From Nocardia spumae (GTDB lineage: Bacteria > Actinomycetota > Actinomycetes > Mycobacteriales > Mycobacteriaceae): 64,000 nucleotides of DNA. The DNA is taken from positions 2,356,001 through 2,420,000 of the forward strand of contig NZ_JAJFZL010000001.1 of NCBI RefSeq assembly GCF_020733635.1. The letters run 5' to 3'. Positions 38,662 through 48,258 of the stretch are shown one piece after another. Numbering within the stretch: the first letter of the stretch is position 1; every line of letters starts with the position of its first letter. The notes beneath the pieces were generated by a model, which was given only the letters and a program-made list of their open reading frames with translations, did not search any database and had not been told where the DNA came from. The position numbers and the translations under genes are program-made.

Positions 38662-38898
38662 TCAGCTCGGCCGGGTGGCCGACTCGCCGGACGCGGGCCG
38701 CGCCGGCGACAGGGTGACGGTGCCGCCGGGCAGGTCCACGATCGGATCGTCACCGGACAGGCGATCGTCGACCTTCGCGACCGCGACCCATTCCTTGCGT
38801 TCGTGAATGTGCTTGCGGGACGGGCCGAACAGCTGGTCCATCTCGGCGCCGAGCGGGCTGCCCTCGTCGCCGGATCCGCGTCCACGCCACCATCTCAC
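38662..38898 (-). CDS. Small conserved actinobacterial protein, possibly DUF6191
   Basis: A 78-aa protein with Trp/Arg-rich start (MRWWRGRGSG), a middle LFGPSRKHIHERKEW and an acidic C-terminal part ending PGGTVTLSP. The pattern recalls small actinobacterial DUF6191-like proteins, but I am not certain. Its GTG follows the stop of the TetR gene with no gap, so both are in one transcript. Function is unknown. Confidence 0.6.
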   Translation of the reverse strand: MRWWRGRGSGDEGSPLGAEMDQLFGPSRKHIHERKEWVAVAKVDDRLSGDDPIVDLPGGTVTLSPARPASGESATRPS

Positions 38899-39486
38899 CT
38901 AATCGACGGTACTCGGGCCGCGTAAGCCGTCGACCAGGATCGGCAGCACCCGGTCCACGGCCGCCTCGCCGGACTCTCCGGGCTGGATGTGGAGCCGGGT
39001 GGTCAGCAGCAGGCCGATGGTGTCGGCGTCGACGTCGCGGCGCAGATCGGCGTCTCGCTGCGCGCGCTCGACCATGGCCGCGAGCGCGTCGGTGACCCGC
39101 GTGCGCACCTCGCCCACCCGAGGGTCGGCGCGGACCATGGTGTGTACGGCGGGCTCGATCGCGTCGGCCAGGGCGCCCAGTCGCAGAATCAGGCATTCCC
39201 GCAGGAACCGGCACAGCGCGTCCCAGGCGGTCGGTTCCTCCGCGAGCGCGCTCTCGGCGAGCTCCGCGAGCCGGTTCAGGTGCGCGCGGGCGGTCGCGAT
39301 CACGAGGGTGTCGCGGTCGGGGAAGCGGCGATACAGCGTGCCGACGCCGACGCCGGCCCGATCGGCGAGATATTTCATCGGCACGTCGGTGCCGCGTTCG
39401 GCGAAGACCTCCAGCGCGGTGAGCAGGATCTGGTCGCGGTTGCTACGCGCGTCGGCGCGCAGTTCACCGGTCAGTTCCGATGGCAT
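38899..39486 (-). CDS. TetR-family repressor of the adjacent monooxygenase gene
   Basis: A 195-aa TetR regulator: helix-turn-helix at about 20-62 (YLADRAGVGVGTLYRRFPDR) and a helical ligand domain. It is divergent from a flavin monooxygenase gene. The 112-bp space between them holds two 23-bp operators in inverted order. Autoregulation and repression of the monooxygenase are therefore likely, with relief by an unknown small molecule, perhaps the enzyme's substrate. Confidence 0.9.
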   Translation of the reverse strand: MPSELTGELRADARSNRDQILLTALEVFAERGTDVPMKYLADRAGVGVGTLYRRFPDRDTLVIATARAHLNRLAELAESALAEEPTAWDALCRFLRECLILRLGALADAIEPAVHTMVRADPRVGEVRTRVTDALAAMVERAQRDADLRRDVDADTIGLLLTTRLHIQPGESGEAAVDRVLPILVDGLRGPSTVD

Positions 39487-39518
39487 CAGCGGTCTCCTTC
39501 CGGTGCCATACCGATTTC

Positions 39519-39541
39519 AAGTGGACGAAATTCGTCCGTTT
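39519..39541. promoter_or_regulatory. TetR operator 1
   Basis: A 23-bp site with core GTGGACGAAATTCGTCCGT, near-palindromic (GGACGAA/TTCGTCC). It is the exact reverse complement of operator 2, and the centres are 40 bp apart, about four helix turns. It is nearer the tetR start. Confidence 0.75.
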
Positions 39542-39558
39542 ACTCTACCATCGAGTTC

Positions 39559-39581
39559 AAACGGACGAATTTCGTCCACTT
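39559..39581. promoter_or_regulatory. TetR operator 2
   Basis: Exact reverse complement of operator 1, core ACGGACGAATTTCGTCCAC. It ends 17 bp before the monooxygenase ATG, so a bound repressor would cover the promoter or ribosome-access region of that gene. Confidence 0.75.
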
Positions 39582-39598
39582 AGGAAAGGCGTAAAACG

Positions 39599-40699
39599 AT
39601 GACGACGGTGCTTATCTCCGGTGCGGGTATCGCGGGATCGACGCTCGCGTACTGGCTGACCCGGAACGGATTCGAGGTGACCGTGGTCGAGCGGGCGCGG
39701 GGGCAGCGGTCCAGCGGTAATCCGGTGGACGTCCGCGACCGGGCCCTGGACGTGGTGACCGAGATGGGGGTGCTACCCGCGCTGCGCGCGGCGGCGACCG
39801 CGGTCGATCGACTGTCCTTCGTCGACGCGAACGGGCGGGCGAAAGCGGTGATGCGGGTGAGTGATCCGGCCGCCGGGGCGCTGGAGCTCGCTCGTGCCGA
39901 GTTGGCCGGGATCCTCGCCGGTGCGTCCCGGGACCGAGTCGAGATGCGCTGGGGTGACGGTATTTCCGCGCTCGAACAGTCCGCCCGCGGCGTGTCGGTC
40001 GAGTTCGAGTCGGGCGCCGGCGGGCGCTACGACTACGTGGTCGGCGCGGACGGATTGCATTCGGCCGTACGGGGACTGACCTTCGGCGCGGAACGAGAGT
40101 TCGTGCGGCATATGGGTATCTACATCGCCACCATGCCGGTGCCGCGGGCGTGGGGTGGTGCCGACGAGGTGGTCATGTACAACTCGCCCGGACGGTCGCT
40201 CTCGGTCCATCCGGCGGGTGGCCATCCGATCGCGGCATTCATGTTCCGGCACGCGGCGATCGCGGATCTGGACTACCGCGACACCGACGCGCATCGCCGG
40301 CTGCTGATCGAGGAGTTCACGGGCCGGACAGGGCCGTTCGATACCGTGCTCGACCACCTGCGGGACGGCGGCGATCTCTACTTCGACGCCGTCAGCAGGG
40401 TATCGCTGCCGCGATGGTCACACGGCCGGGTGGCCGTGGTCGGGGATGCCGCGTCCTGCTTGTCGCTGTTCGGCGACGGCTCCAGTCTGGCGATCGCCGG
40501 TGCGCACACCCTGGCCGAGGAACTCGCCGCCGCCCCGCGCGATCCGGACGGTGCGTTGCGGCGCTACGAATCCCGGCACCGGGACCATATCGGCGGCCGG
40601 CATCGGGGCGTGCGGCTGGCCTCTGCGCTGATGGTGCCCGCCTCCCGGCCCGCGATCGGCCTGCGCGATACCGCGGTGCGGATCTTCGCCAAGGCGTGA
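39599..40699 (+). CDS. FAD-dependent aromatic monooxygenase
   Basis: A 366-aa single-component flavin hydroxylase of the PHBH/TetX type. The FAD-binding SGAGIAGSTLAYWL, the DG motif YVVGADGLHS and the second flavin motif VAVVGDAASCLSLFGDGSSLA are complete. Members hydroxylate phenols, polyketides or antibiotics (TetX, RIFMO). Tight control by a divergent TetR suggests a detoxification role, but the substrate is unknown. AGGAAAGG precedes ATG 39599. Confidence 0.9.
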   Translation: MTTVLISGAGIAGSTLAYWLTRNGFEVTVVERARGQRSSGNPVDVRDRALDVVTEMGVLPALRAAATAVDRLSFVDANGRAKAVMRVSDPAAGALELARAELAGILAGASRDRVEMRWGDGISALEQSARGVSVEFESGAGGRYDYVVGADGLHSAVRGLTFGAEREFVRHMGIYIATMPVPRAWGGADEVVMYNSPGRSLSVHPAGGHPIAAFMFRHAAIADLDYRDTDAHRRLLIEEFTGRTGPFDTVLDHLRDGGDLYFDAVSRVSLPRWSHGRVAVVGDAASCLSLFGDGSSLAIAGAHTLAEELAAAPRDPDGALRRYESRHRDHIGGRHRGVRLASALMVPASRPAIGLRDTAVRIFAKA

Positions 40700-40703
40700 G
40701 CGT

Positions 40704-41342
40704 TCACCGCATCAGGTGAACCAGTCCGCCGGTGAGGAATTCGACCTGATCGTCGAAATAGTCGGTCAGTGCCGCGGGGCCGGGAGTCGCGCCGTGCCGG
40801 GCATTCCACTCCTCGGCGCGGCCGAGTGCCTGCAGGAACACCATCAGCGCCACGGCCCAGCGTTGTTCGAGCCGCTCGGGGTCGGTCCCCGGAAAGGTGC
40901 GCCGGACCTGGACGAGCAGTGCGGCCCGCAGATCGTTCTCCGTGGCATCCAGCGCCGGATGATCGCGTGCCGACATCTGCGAGACGATCCTGATCCAGCG
41001 CATTCCGCGAGTGCGATGACGGCGCAACAGATCTCGATACGGTTCGGTCACCACGTGTACCAGTTCGCCGGCGGTGGGCGGTTCCGGTCGCCGGGCCAGC
41101 TCGTCGACACGGCGCCGGATGCCGTCGCGCACGCTCGCGCCGAGATCCAGCAGGACCGCGGCCAGCAGATCGTCCTTGGTGCCGAAGTGATAGTTCACCG
41201 ATGCCGGCCCCAGGCCGGCGGCGGCGTTGACCGCGCGCACGGATACGGCGTCGACACCCTGTTCGGCGAAGAGGCGTTCGGCGGTCTTCACCAGGCGGGT
41301 CCGGGTGGCGCTGCCCTGGCGGTTGCCGGTCGAGGTGGTCAC
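40704..41342 (-). CDS. TetR-family regulator
   Basis: A 212-aa TetR regulator with a helix-turn-helix (AVNAAAGLGPASVNYHFGTK) and a C-terminal ligand domain. The frame is open up to an ATG at 41423. I prefer GTG 41342 because the sequence at 41407-41422 matches a second copy of the operator upstream of the LLM gene and would otherwise be coding. It is divergent from the LLM oxidoreductase gene, its likely target along with the following alcohol dehydrogenase. Confidence 0.87.
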   Translation of the reverse strand: MTTSTGNRQGSATRTRLVKTAERLFAEQGVDAVSVRAVNAAAGLGPASVNYHFGTKDDLLAAVLLDLGASVRDGIRRRVDELARRPEPPTAGELVHVVTEPYRDLLRRHRTRGMRWIRIVSQMSARDHPALDATENDLRAALLVQVRRTFPGTDPERLEQRWAVALMVFLQALGRAEEWNARHGATPGPAALTDYFDDQVEFLTGGLVHLMR

Positions 41343-41406
41343 CGCCCGAGAATCGCACAGGGGAACCGAACCGGTGGGAACCACTGCCGCCGGTCCGGGA
41401 CACTTC

Positions 41407-41422
41407 TCGATCAGATGATCCA
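41407..41422. promoter_or_regulatory. TetR operator copy near the regulator's own start
   Basis: On the minus strand it reads TGGATCA-TC-TGATCGA. It differs from the 41518 site by one base in the arms plus the free centre, and is placed for autoregulation. Confidence 0.5.
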
Positions 41423-41517
41423 TAACAGCGCCGATTCTATCCCTGCCGATACGGCGAAGTTCATTGATTACACGCAGTTTTCGCGACCGGTCCCGGTGGA
41501 TGGGCCGAGCTACTTTT

Positions 41518-41533
41518 GGATCAGTTGATCCAT
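41518..41533. promoter_or_regulatory. TetR operator upstream of the LLM oxidoreductase gene
   Basis: TGGATCA-GT-TGATCCA, perfect 7-bp arms, 64 bp before the LLM gene start. A near copy 111 bp away on the regulator side supports binding by the adjacent TetR. Confidence 0.65.
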
Positions 41534-41597
41534 GTTAAGCATGATGCATCGGCGGTGAGCTCGATCACAGCCCTTCCGAAGAGGAGACGCATCCGTC

Positions 41598-42779
41598 ATG
41601 TGGACCCCCAGTTCGATCCGATTCGGCGCCTTCCTGGCGCCCTACCACCCCCTCGACGCCGATCCGGCACTGCAGCTGCGTCGTGACCTCGATCTGATGG
41701 AGCATCTGGACCACCTCGGTTTCGACGAGGCGTGGATGGGTGAACACCACTCCACCGGCGCCGAAATCGTGCCCGCCCCCGATCTGTTCATCGCCGCGGC
41801 CGCCGAGCGCACCCGCCGCATCCGGTTCGGCACGGGGGTCGTGTCGCTGCCCTATCACCACCCGCTGGTCACCGCCGACCGCATCACCCAGCTCGACCTG
41901 CAGACCCGCGGGCGGGTCATCTTCGGTACCGGTCCGGGCAAGATCCCGCTCGACGCGCACATGATGGGTATCGATCCCTCCGATCAGCGCCGCCGCCAGG
42001 GCGAGGCGCTGGCGGCGATTCTGCCGCTGTTGCGCGGTGAGCAGGTCACGATGGAGACCGACTGGTTCACCCTGCGCGACGCGCGGGCCCAGCTGCCGAC
42101 CTACGACCCGGCCGGAATCGAGGTCGCCGCGGCCTCGACGATCTCGCCGAACGGGTCCGTGCTCGCGGGCACCCACGGCTTGTCGCTGCTGTCGCTGGCG
42201 GCCAGTTCACCGTCGGGATTCGAAGCCCTCGACCGCAATTGGGGCGTCTACGAGAAGGCGTGCGCCGATTCCGGGCATCGGGCCGATCGCGCGAACTGGC
42301 GGTTGGTCAATCCCATCTTCCTGGCCGAATCACGCGGCGACGCCGAGCGGGCGGTGGCCCGGCGCATCGGCTCGATGGCCGCCTACGTCAACCGGCAGAC
42401 CGGTCAGCGCCCGCGGTGGGCCGAGACGCCCGCGGGCATCGTCGACCAGTGGCGCAACGAGACTCTCGGTGAGTTCGGTCAGGCGATCATCGGCACTCCG
42501 GACGAGGCCGTCGAGCAGATCCAGCGGTTGATCGACAAGACCGGCGGATTCGGCGCACTGCTGATCCTGCACGTCGACATGGCCGACTGGGAGGCGACCA
42601 AACGCAGTTACGAGCTGTTCGCCTCGGAGGTGATCCCGCATTTCAAGGATCGCAACCGAGGCCGTGAGGCCAGCCTGCAGTACGCCGAGGACCACCACGA
42701 GGTGCTGGTCGGCCGGCTGGTCACCGCCCTCACCAAGGCGCATACCGACTACTACGGCACCGCCGCGACAGGAGCCTGA
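41598..42779 (+). CDS. LLM-class flavin-dependent monooxygenase
   Basis: A 393-aa luciferase-like flavin oxidoreductase (F420- or FMN-dependent TIM barrel). IRFGAFLAPYHPLDADPAL and WMGEHHSTGAEIVPAPDLF resemble limonene 1,2-monooxygenase-type and related enzymes. It ends 2 bp before a Zn alcohol dehydrogenase gene, so oxidation of an alkene/terpene-like or ether substrate followed by alcohol oxidation is an attractive but unproven pathway. GAGGAGA precedes ATG 41598. Confidence 0.9.
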   Translation: MWTPSSIRFGAFLAPYHPLDADPALQLRRDLDLMEHLDHLGFDEAWMGEHHSTGAEIVPAPDLFIAAAAERTRRIRFGTGVVSLPYHHPLVTADRITQLDLQTRGRVIFGTGPGKIPLDAHMMGIDPSDQRRRQGEALAAILPLLRGEQVTMETDWFTLRDARAQLPTYDPAGIEVAAASTISPNGSVLAGTHGLSLLSLAASSPSGFEALDRNWGVYEKACADSGHRADRANWRLVNPIFLAESRGDAERAVARRIGSMAAYVNRQTGQRPRWAETPAGIVDQWRNETLGEFGQAIIGTPDEAVEQIQRLIDKTGGFGALLILHVDMADWEATKRSYELFASEVIPHFKDRNRGREASLQYAEDHHEVLVGRLVTALTKAHTDYYGTAATGA

Positions 42780-42781
42780 TC

Positions 42782-43861
42782 ATGCGCGCAGCACAATTCG
42801 CCGACGGCCGTTTCACCGTCGCCGAGATCGCCGATCCGCCGGCGCTCGGCGCGGGCCAGGTTCGCATCGCGGTCGCAGCCTGCGGGATCTGCGGCAGTGA
42901 CCTGTCCGTGTCGAAGGATCCGTGCCGGTTCGTCGACGTGGCGGTGGCCGGGGGATATCCGCTCGCGGCCTTCGACGCCGATCGGCCGGTCGTGCTCGGG
43001 CACGAATACGCCGGCCTGATCACCGAAATCGGGCCCGGCGTCACCGAATTCGCCATCGGCGACCGAGTGGCGGGGATCGGTCTGGCCACCGATACCGCGA
43101 CCGGGATCCCGACCATCATCGGATACTCCAACAGCTATCACGGCGGGTTCGGCGAGCAGATCGTGGTCGACGCCTACTGGGTGCGCCCGGTGCCGGAGTC
43201 GCTGTCGCTCGAGCACGCCACCCTGGCCGAACCCCTGCACGTGGGGGAGATGCACGTGCAGCAGTCCGGGCTGCGTCCCGGGGATTCGGCACTGGTGATC
43301 GGCTGCGGCACCATCGGTTTGGGCGCCGTCGTCGCGGCGAAGGCACACGGTGCTGCCATGGTGATCGCCGCCGAACCGTCGGCCACCCGACGGGAACTCG
43401 CGGCCCGGATGGGCGCCGACGTCGTGGTCGATCCGGCCGAGCGCGATCCGATCGATGTGTGGAACGCGCTGATCGCCGACGGCGATACCCTCGTCGGCGA
43501 CTCGGCGGACGGCACTCTCATCGCCTACGAGTGCAGCGGCCGGACCGGGATCCTCAACGATCTGATGTATCGGCTGCCGTTCAACTCCCGGATCCAGGTC
43601 CTCGCGGCGGGATTCGCCGAGGAGACGATCGTGCCGGTCGTGCCGCAGTTCCGCCGGATCGCCGTCAATTTCGGCCACGGCCCCTACCAGGACGCCTACG
43701 ACGTCACCCTGCGGCGCCTGGCCGACGGGCAGATCGATGCCGAGGCGATCATCACCGGCCGGGTCGGCCTCGACGGTGTCGGCGCGGCCTTCGCCGCCCT
43801 GCGCGATCCGCGGGGCCACGTCAAGATCATCGTCAAACCCGAGGGGGTCGAGGGGGCGTGA
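42782..43861 (+). CDS. Zinc-binding alcohol dehydrogenase, without structural zinc lobe
   Basis: A 359-aa medium-chain dehydrogenase. Catalytic zinc residues are visible at Cys37 (CGICGSD) and His74/Glu75 (LGHEYAG), and the Rossmann loop is VIGCGTIGLGAVV near residue 175. The cysteine-rich structural zinc loop expected around residues 95-120 is missing. It follows the LLM gene by 2 bp in the same operon and probably oxidises that enzyme's product. Confidence 0.9.
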   Translation: MRAAQFADGRFTVAEIADPPALGAGQVRIAVAACGICGSDLSVSKDPCRFVDVAVAGGYPLAAFDADRPVVLGHEYAGLITEIGPGVTEFAIGDRVAGIGLATDTATGIPTIIGYSNSYHGGFGEQIVVDAYWVRPVPESLSLEHATLAEPLHVGEMHVQQSGLRPGDSALVIGCGTIGLGAVVAAKAHGAAMVIAAEPSATRRELAARMGADVVVDPAERDPIDVWNALIADGDTLVGDSADGTLIAYECSGRTGILNDLMYRLPFNSRIQVLAAGFAEETIVPVVPQFRRIAVNFGHGPYQDAYDVTLRRLADGQIDAEAIITGRVGLDGVGAAFAALRDPRGHVKIIVKPEGVEGA

Positions 43862-43876
43862 GTCGAGGGGGCGTGA
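43847..43876. repeat. 15-bp tandem repeat across the dehydrogenase stop codon
   Basis: GTCGAGGGGGCGTGA occurs twice in direct succession; the first copy includes the real stop. As the unit is 15 bp, the frame would be kept if the stop mutated. It is a minor slippage product. Confidence 0.85.
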
Positions 43877-43885
43877 GGAAGGGGG

Positions 43886-44275
43886 TCAGAGCAGATCGCT
43901 GACGTCGTCGGGGACGTCGACCGCGTATTTGCGCAGGGTTTCCATGGGCACGACCTCGAGGGCGTCCTCGTGGGTGGCCGCCAGGACCACCGGGGCGGCC
44001 ACCCCGTCCTCGTGGGCGTGCAGCCAGCGCACCGCGACCACACACCAGCGGTCGCCCGGTTGCAGGCCGGGGAAGTTGTTCTCCGGACGTGGTGTCAGCA
44101 GATCGTTGCCGATCGATTTCTGGTGCTCCAGGAATTCCTGAGTCACAACGGTGCAGACGGTGTGGCTACCCAGATCCTCGGGGCCGGTGCTGCAGCACCC
44201 GTCCCGGTAGAAGCCGGTGAGAGGATCGGTGCCACACTCCTCCAACGGTCCCCCAAGCACATTTCGATCGGTCAC
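43886..44275 (-). CDS. DUF2237 family protein
   Basis: A 129-aa protein of DUF2237. The start VTDRNVLGGPLEECGTDPLT, then GFYRDGCC, and the end EDALEVVPMETLRKYAVD are the typical conserved blocks, with several invariant cysteines. No function is established. The GTG start at 44275 is fixed by the conserved N-terminus. An ACAATAGGAT about 20 bp upstream on the minus strand may be its -10 region. It converges on the dehydrogenase gene. Confidence 0.9.
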   Translation of the reverse strand: MTDRNVLGGPLEECGTDPLTGFYRDGCCSTGPEDLGSHTVCTVVTQEFLEHQKSIGNDLLTPRPENNFPGLQPGDRWCVVAVRWLHAHEDGVAAPVVLAATHEDALEVVPMETLRKYAVDVPDDVSDLL

Positions 44276-44614
44276 ATCGCCGATCCTATTGTCTCTGTGT
44301 TGGATTCGCCGCGCCTTGGGCAGTTGGCATCCGCACACCCGCCGCGATGCGCGGCCGAACAGGTGTATCGGCCGACGTCGTCGGCGTGTCGGGGCGGCCG
44401 AAATTCCTTTCGGATTCCGGCCGGGGCCCGCCCGTGCGCGCCGGCGCCTCGGATCGCCGCGGGCCGCCGCCCGCGGTGCGCCCGTCCGGTCGCGGCGGCC
44501 CGGCCGGCGTGCTGACCTCAGGCGATCGGTTCGGGTGCCGGCCCGGGCGGCACGAGCGCGGACGCGGCGCCGCGGACCTGCCGCGGCGCGAGCCGGTCTC
44601 CGCGTTCTGACAGG
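44276..44614. other. Divergent intergenic region before ftsY
   Basis: A 339-bp stretch. The ftsY promoter must be here. CCGAAA-TTCC-TTTCGG (44398-44413) is a small hairpin, and the following GGATTCCGGCCGG repeats 13 bp of the ectD terminator arm, probably by chance. Arg/Pro-rich open frames over it are not credible genes. Confidence 0.45.
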
Positions 44615-46162
44615 ATGGGGGCCGTGAATGCGCAAGCCTGGATTCTGATCGCCGCGATCGCCGCCGTACTGCTGGTGGCGTTCGTTGCCGGATTCGTCCT
44701 GTACAAGCGTCGCCGGGTCAGCATTGCAGCGGCCGCGGACCAGGACAAGGAACTGACCGACCGGTCGGGTGGCTACACCGCATCCGGTGGCTTCAACTTC
44801 AGTCAGGGAGGTGCGGGCTCGGGCACCCTGACCCCGCCGCGTCCCGAACCGGTGCCGATCGAGCGCACCGACGACGAAGGTCAGCCGCACGTCGGCGACG
44901 ACGCCGCCATCCCACGCGACTCGGCCCGACGGACCATCACCGACGTGCGGTTGCCGGAACCGGAAACCGTCACCGATCGGCCGGCCGACGGGGCGAGCGG
45001 CTCGACGCCGGTCATCGAGCCCGAGACCACCGCCGAGCCGTCGGATCCGGTGGCGCCGGTCGAACCCGCCGCCCCCGCGGACACCGCGGCGAGCGAGGTG
45101 ACCCCGGCCGAGTCGACCACGACCGAGACCGTGCCGGCGCCGGTGGAAGCCGCCCCGGTCGCGCCGCCGTCGCCGAACGGTGCCGTCGTATCGCCGGCGC
45201 CCGTCGAAACGCCGGATACCGCGCCGGCGGTCGAGGAGATCGAACCCACCGCCGGGCGCCTGACCCGCCTGCGCGGGCGGTTGTCCCGCTCGCAGAACGC
45301 GGTCGGCAAGAGTCTGCTCGGCCTGCTCGGTGGCGGTGACCTCGACGAGGACTCCTGGGAGGAGGTCGAGGACACCCTGGTCATGGCCGACCTCGGCACC
45401 TCGGTCACCACGACGGTCGTGGAGCGGCTGCGTCAGGAGATGGCGGCCCGCAGCGTGCGGACCGCCGAACAGGCCCGGCAGGTGCTGCGCGATGTACTGA
45501 TCGAGGCACTGCGTCCGGAACTGGACCGTTCCATCCGCGCACTGCCCCATGCCGACCATCCGTCGATCCTGCTGGTCGTCGGTGTCAACGGCACCGGCAA
45601 GACCACGACCACCGGCAAACTCGCCCGCGTGCTGGTCGCCGACGGACGCCGGGTGCTGCTCGGCGCCGCCGACACCTTCCGCGCGGCCGCCGCCGACCAG
45701 CTGCAGACCTGGGGTGAACGGGTCGGCGCCGACACCGTTCGCGGCCGGGAGGGCGCCGACCCGGCCTCGGTCGCCTTCGACGCGGTCACCACCGGTATCA
45801 CCGAGGGGGTCGACGCTGTCCTGGTCGACACCGCAGGCCGGCTGCACACCAAGACCGGCCTGATGGACGAGCTGGGCAAGGTCAAGCGCGTGGTGGAGAA
45901 GAAGGCCGCGGTGGACGAGGTGCTGCTGGTGCTCGACGCCACCGTCGGCCAGAACGGGCTGACCCAGGCCCGGGTCTTCGCCGAGGTCGTCGACATCACC
46001 GGCGTGGTACTCACCAAACTCGACGGCACCGCCAAGGGCGGCATCGTCTTCCAGGTGCAGCACGAACTCGGCGTGCCGGTGAAACTGGTCGGGCTCGGCG
46101 AGGGCGCCGACGATCTGGCCCCCTTCGAACCCTCCGCCTTCGTCGACGCGTTGCTCGGCTAG
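44615..46162 (+). CDS. ftsY: Signal recognition particle receptor FtsY
   Basis: A 515-aa SRP receptor GTPase that receives ribosome-nascent chain complexes from Ffh at the membrane. An N-terminal membrane helix ([20 protein letters not shown]), then a Pro/Ala/Glu-rich linker (about 85-215) and the NG domain: G1 [25 protein letters not shown]3 DTAGR, G4 TKLDG. A direct N-terminal membrane anchor replaces the acidic A domain of E. coli, as usual in actinobacteria. GTG 44624 is an equally possible start. Confidence 0.97.
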   Translation: MGAVNAQAWILIAAIAAVLLVAFVAGFVLYKRRRVSIAAAADQDKELTDRSGGYTASGGFNFSQGGAGSGTLTPPRPEPVPIERTDDEGQPHVGDDAAIPRDSARRTITDVRLPEPETVTDRPADGASGSTPVIEPETTAEPSDPVAPVEPAAPADTAASEVTPAESTTTETVPAPVEAAPVAPPSPNGAVVSPAPVETPDTAPAVEEIEPTAGRLTRLRGRLSRSQNAVGKSLLGLLGGGDLDEDSWEEVEDTLVMADLGTSVTTTVVERLRQEMAARSVRTAEQARQVLRDVLIEALRPELDRSIRALPHADHPSILLVVGVNGTGKTTTTGKLARVLVADGRRVLLGAADTFRAAAADQLQTWGERVGADTVRGREGADPASVAFDAVTTGITEGVDAVLVDTAGRLHTKTGLMDELGKVKRVVEKKAAVDEVLLVLDATVGQNGLTQARVFAEVVDITGVVLTKLDGTAKGGIVFQVQHELGVPVKLVGLGEGADDLAPFEPSAFVDALLG

Positions 46163-46434
46163 CCACATCCCGTCGTGACCGCCCGGCGCGTGCGCGCCCC
46201 TCGCGCCCGGCGCGAAACGCCGAGCTGAAACGGCAGTTCCTCCTCATTTCGACCCACCCCTCACGGTGAGCACGACACTTCTGTGTGCGCCGTGAAACCT
46301 GGAAGCAACACGGTGGACGGATCCGTTCACGCATGCGAAACATCGCGGCGGCACGGATGAAACACCAGATGGCGACCCTTGCGTGCAGGCTCGTTGCCGC
46401 AGTTTCGGCCGGGCCCGAGATGAGGAGGATCAAG
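46163..46434. promoter_or_regulatory. amtB upstream region with possible GlnR-like half-sites
   Basis: 272 bp before amtB. Four GAAAC words occur (46214, 46227, 46294, 46337). One stands in TTCAC-n6-GAAAC (46326-46341), the spacing of a GlnR half-box, and another in GAAAC-n6-GCAAC (46294-46309). GlnR control of amtB-glnB-glnD is known in actinobacteria, so the motifs are suggestive only. Confidence 0.3.
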
Positions 46435-48172
<1,738 letters not shown>

Positions 48173-48186
48173 GAGATGAGAGATTC

Positions 48187-48233
48187 GGGCAGCCCCGTTC
48201 CCTGCCGGTTGTCGGCCGGGGACGGGGCTGCCC
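48187..48233 (+). terminator. GC-rich hairpin between glnB and glnD
   Basis: GGGCAGCCCCGT (48187-48198) pairs with ACGGGGCTGCCC (48222-48233), with further imperfect pairing inside. It starts 14 bp after the glnB stop and ends 25 bp before the glnD start. There is no T tract. It could lower glnD expression relative to amtB-glnB. Confidence 0.65.
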
Positions 48234-48258
48234 GCATGAACGGGTGGTGGTTGCGGGT

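Noticed and set aside
43847..43876. Short 15-bp tandem repeat as a mobile-element footprint
   Set aside because: Two copies only, inside a G-rich run at a stop codon; simple replication slippage explains it.
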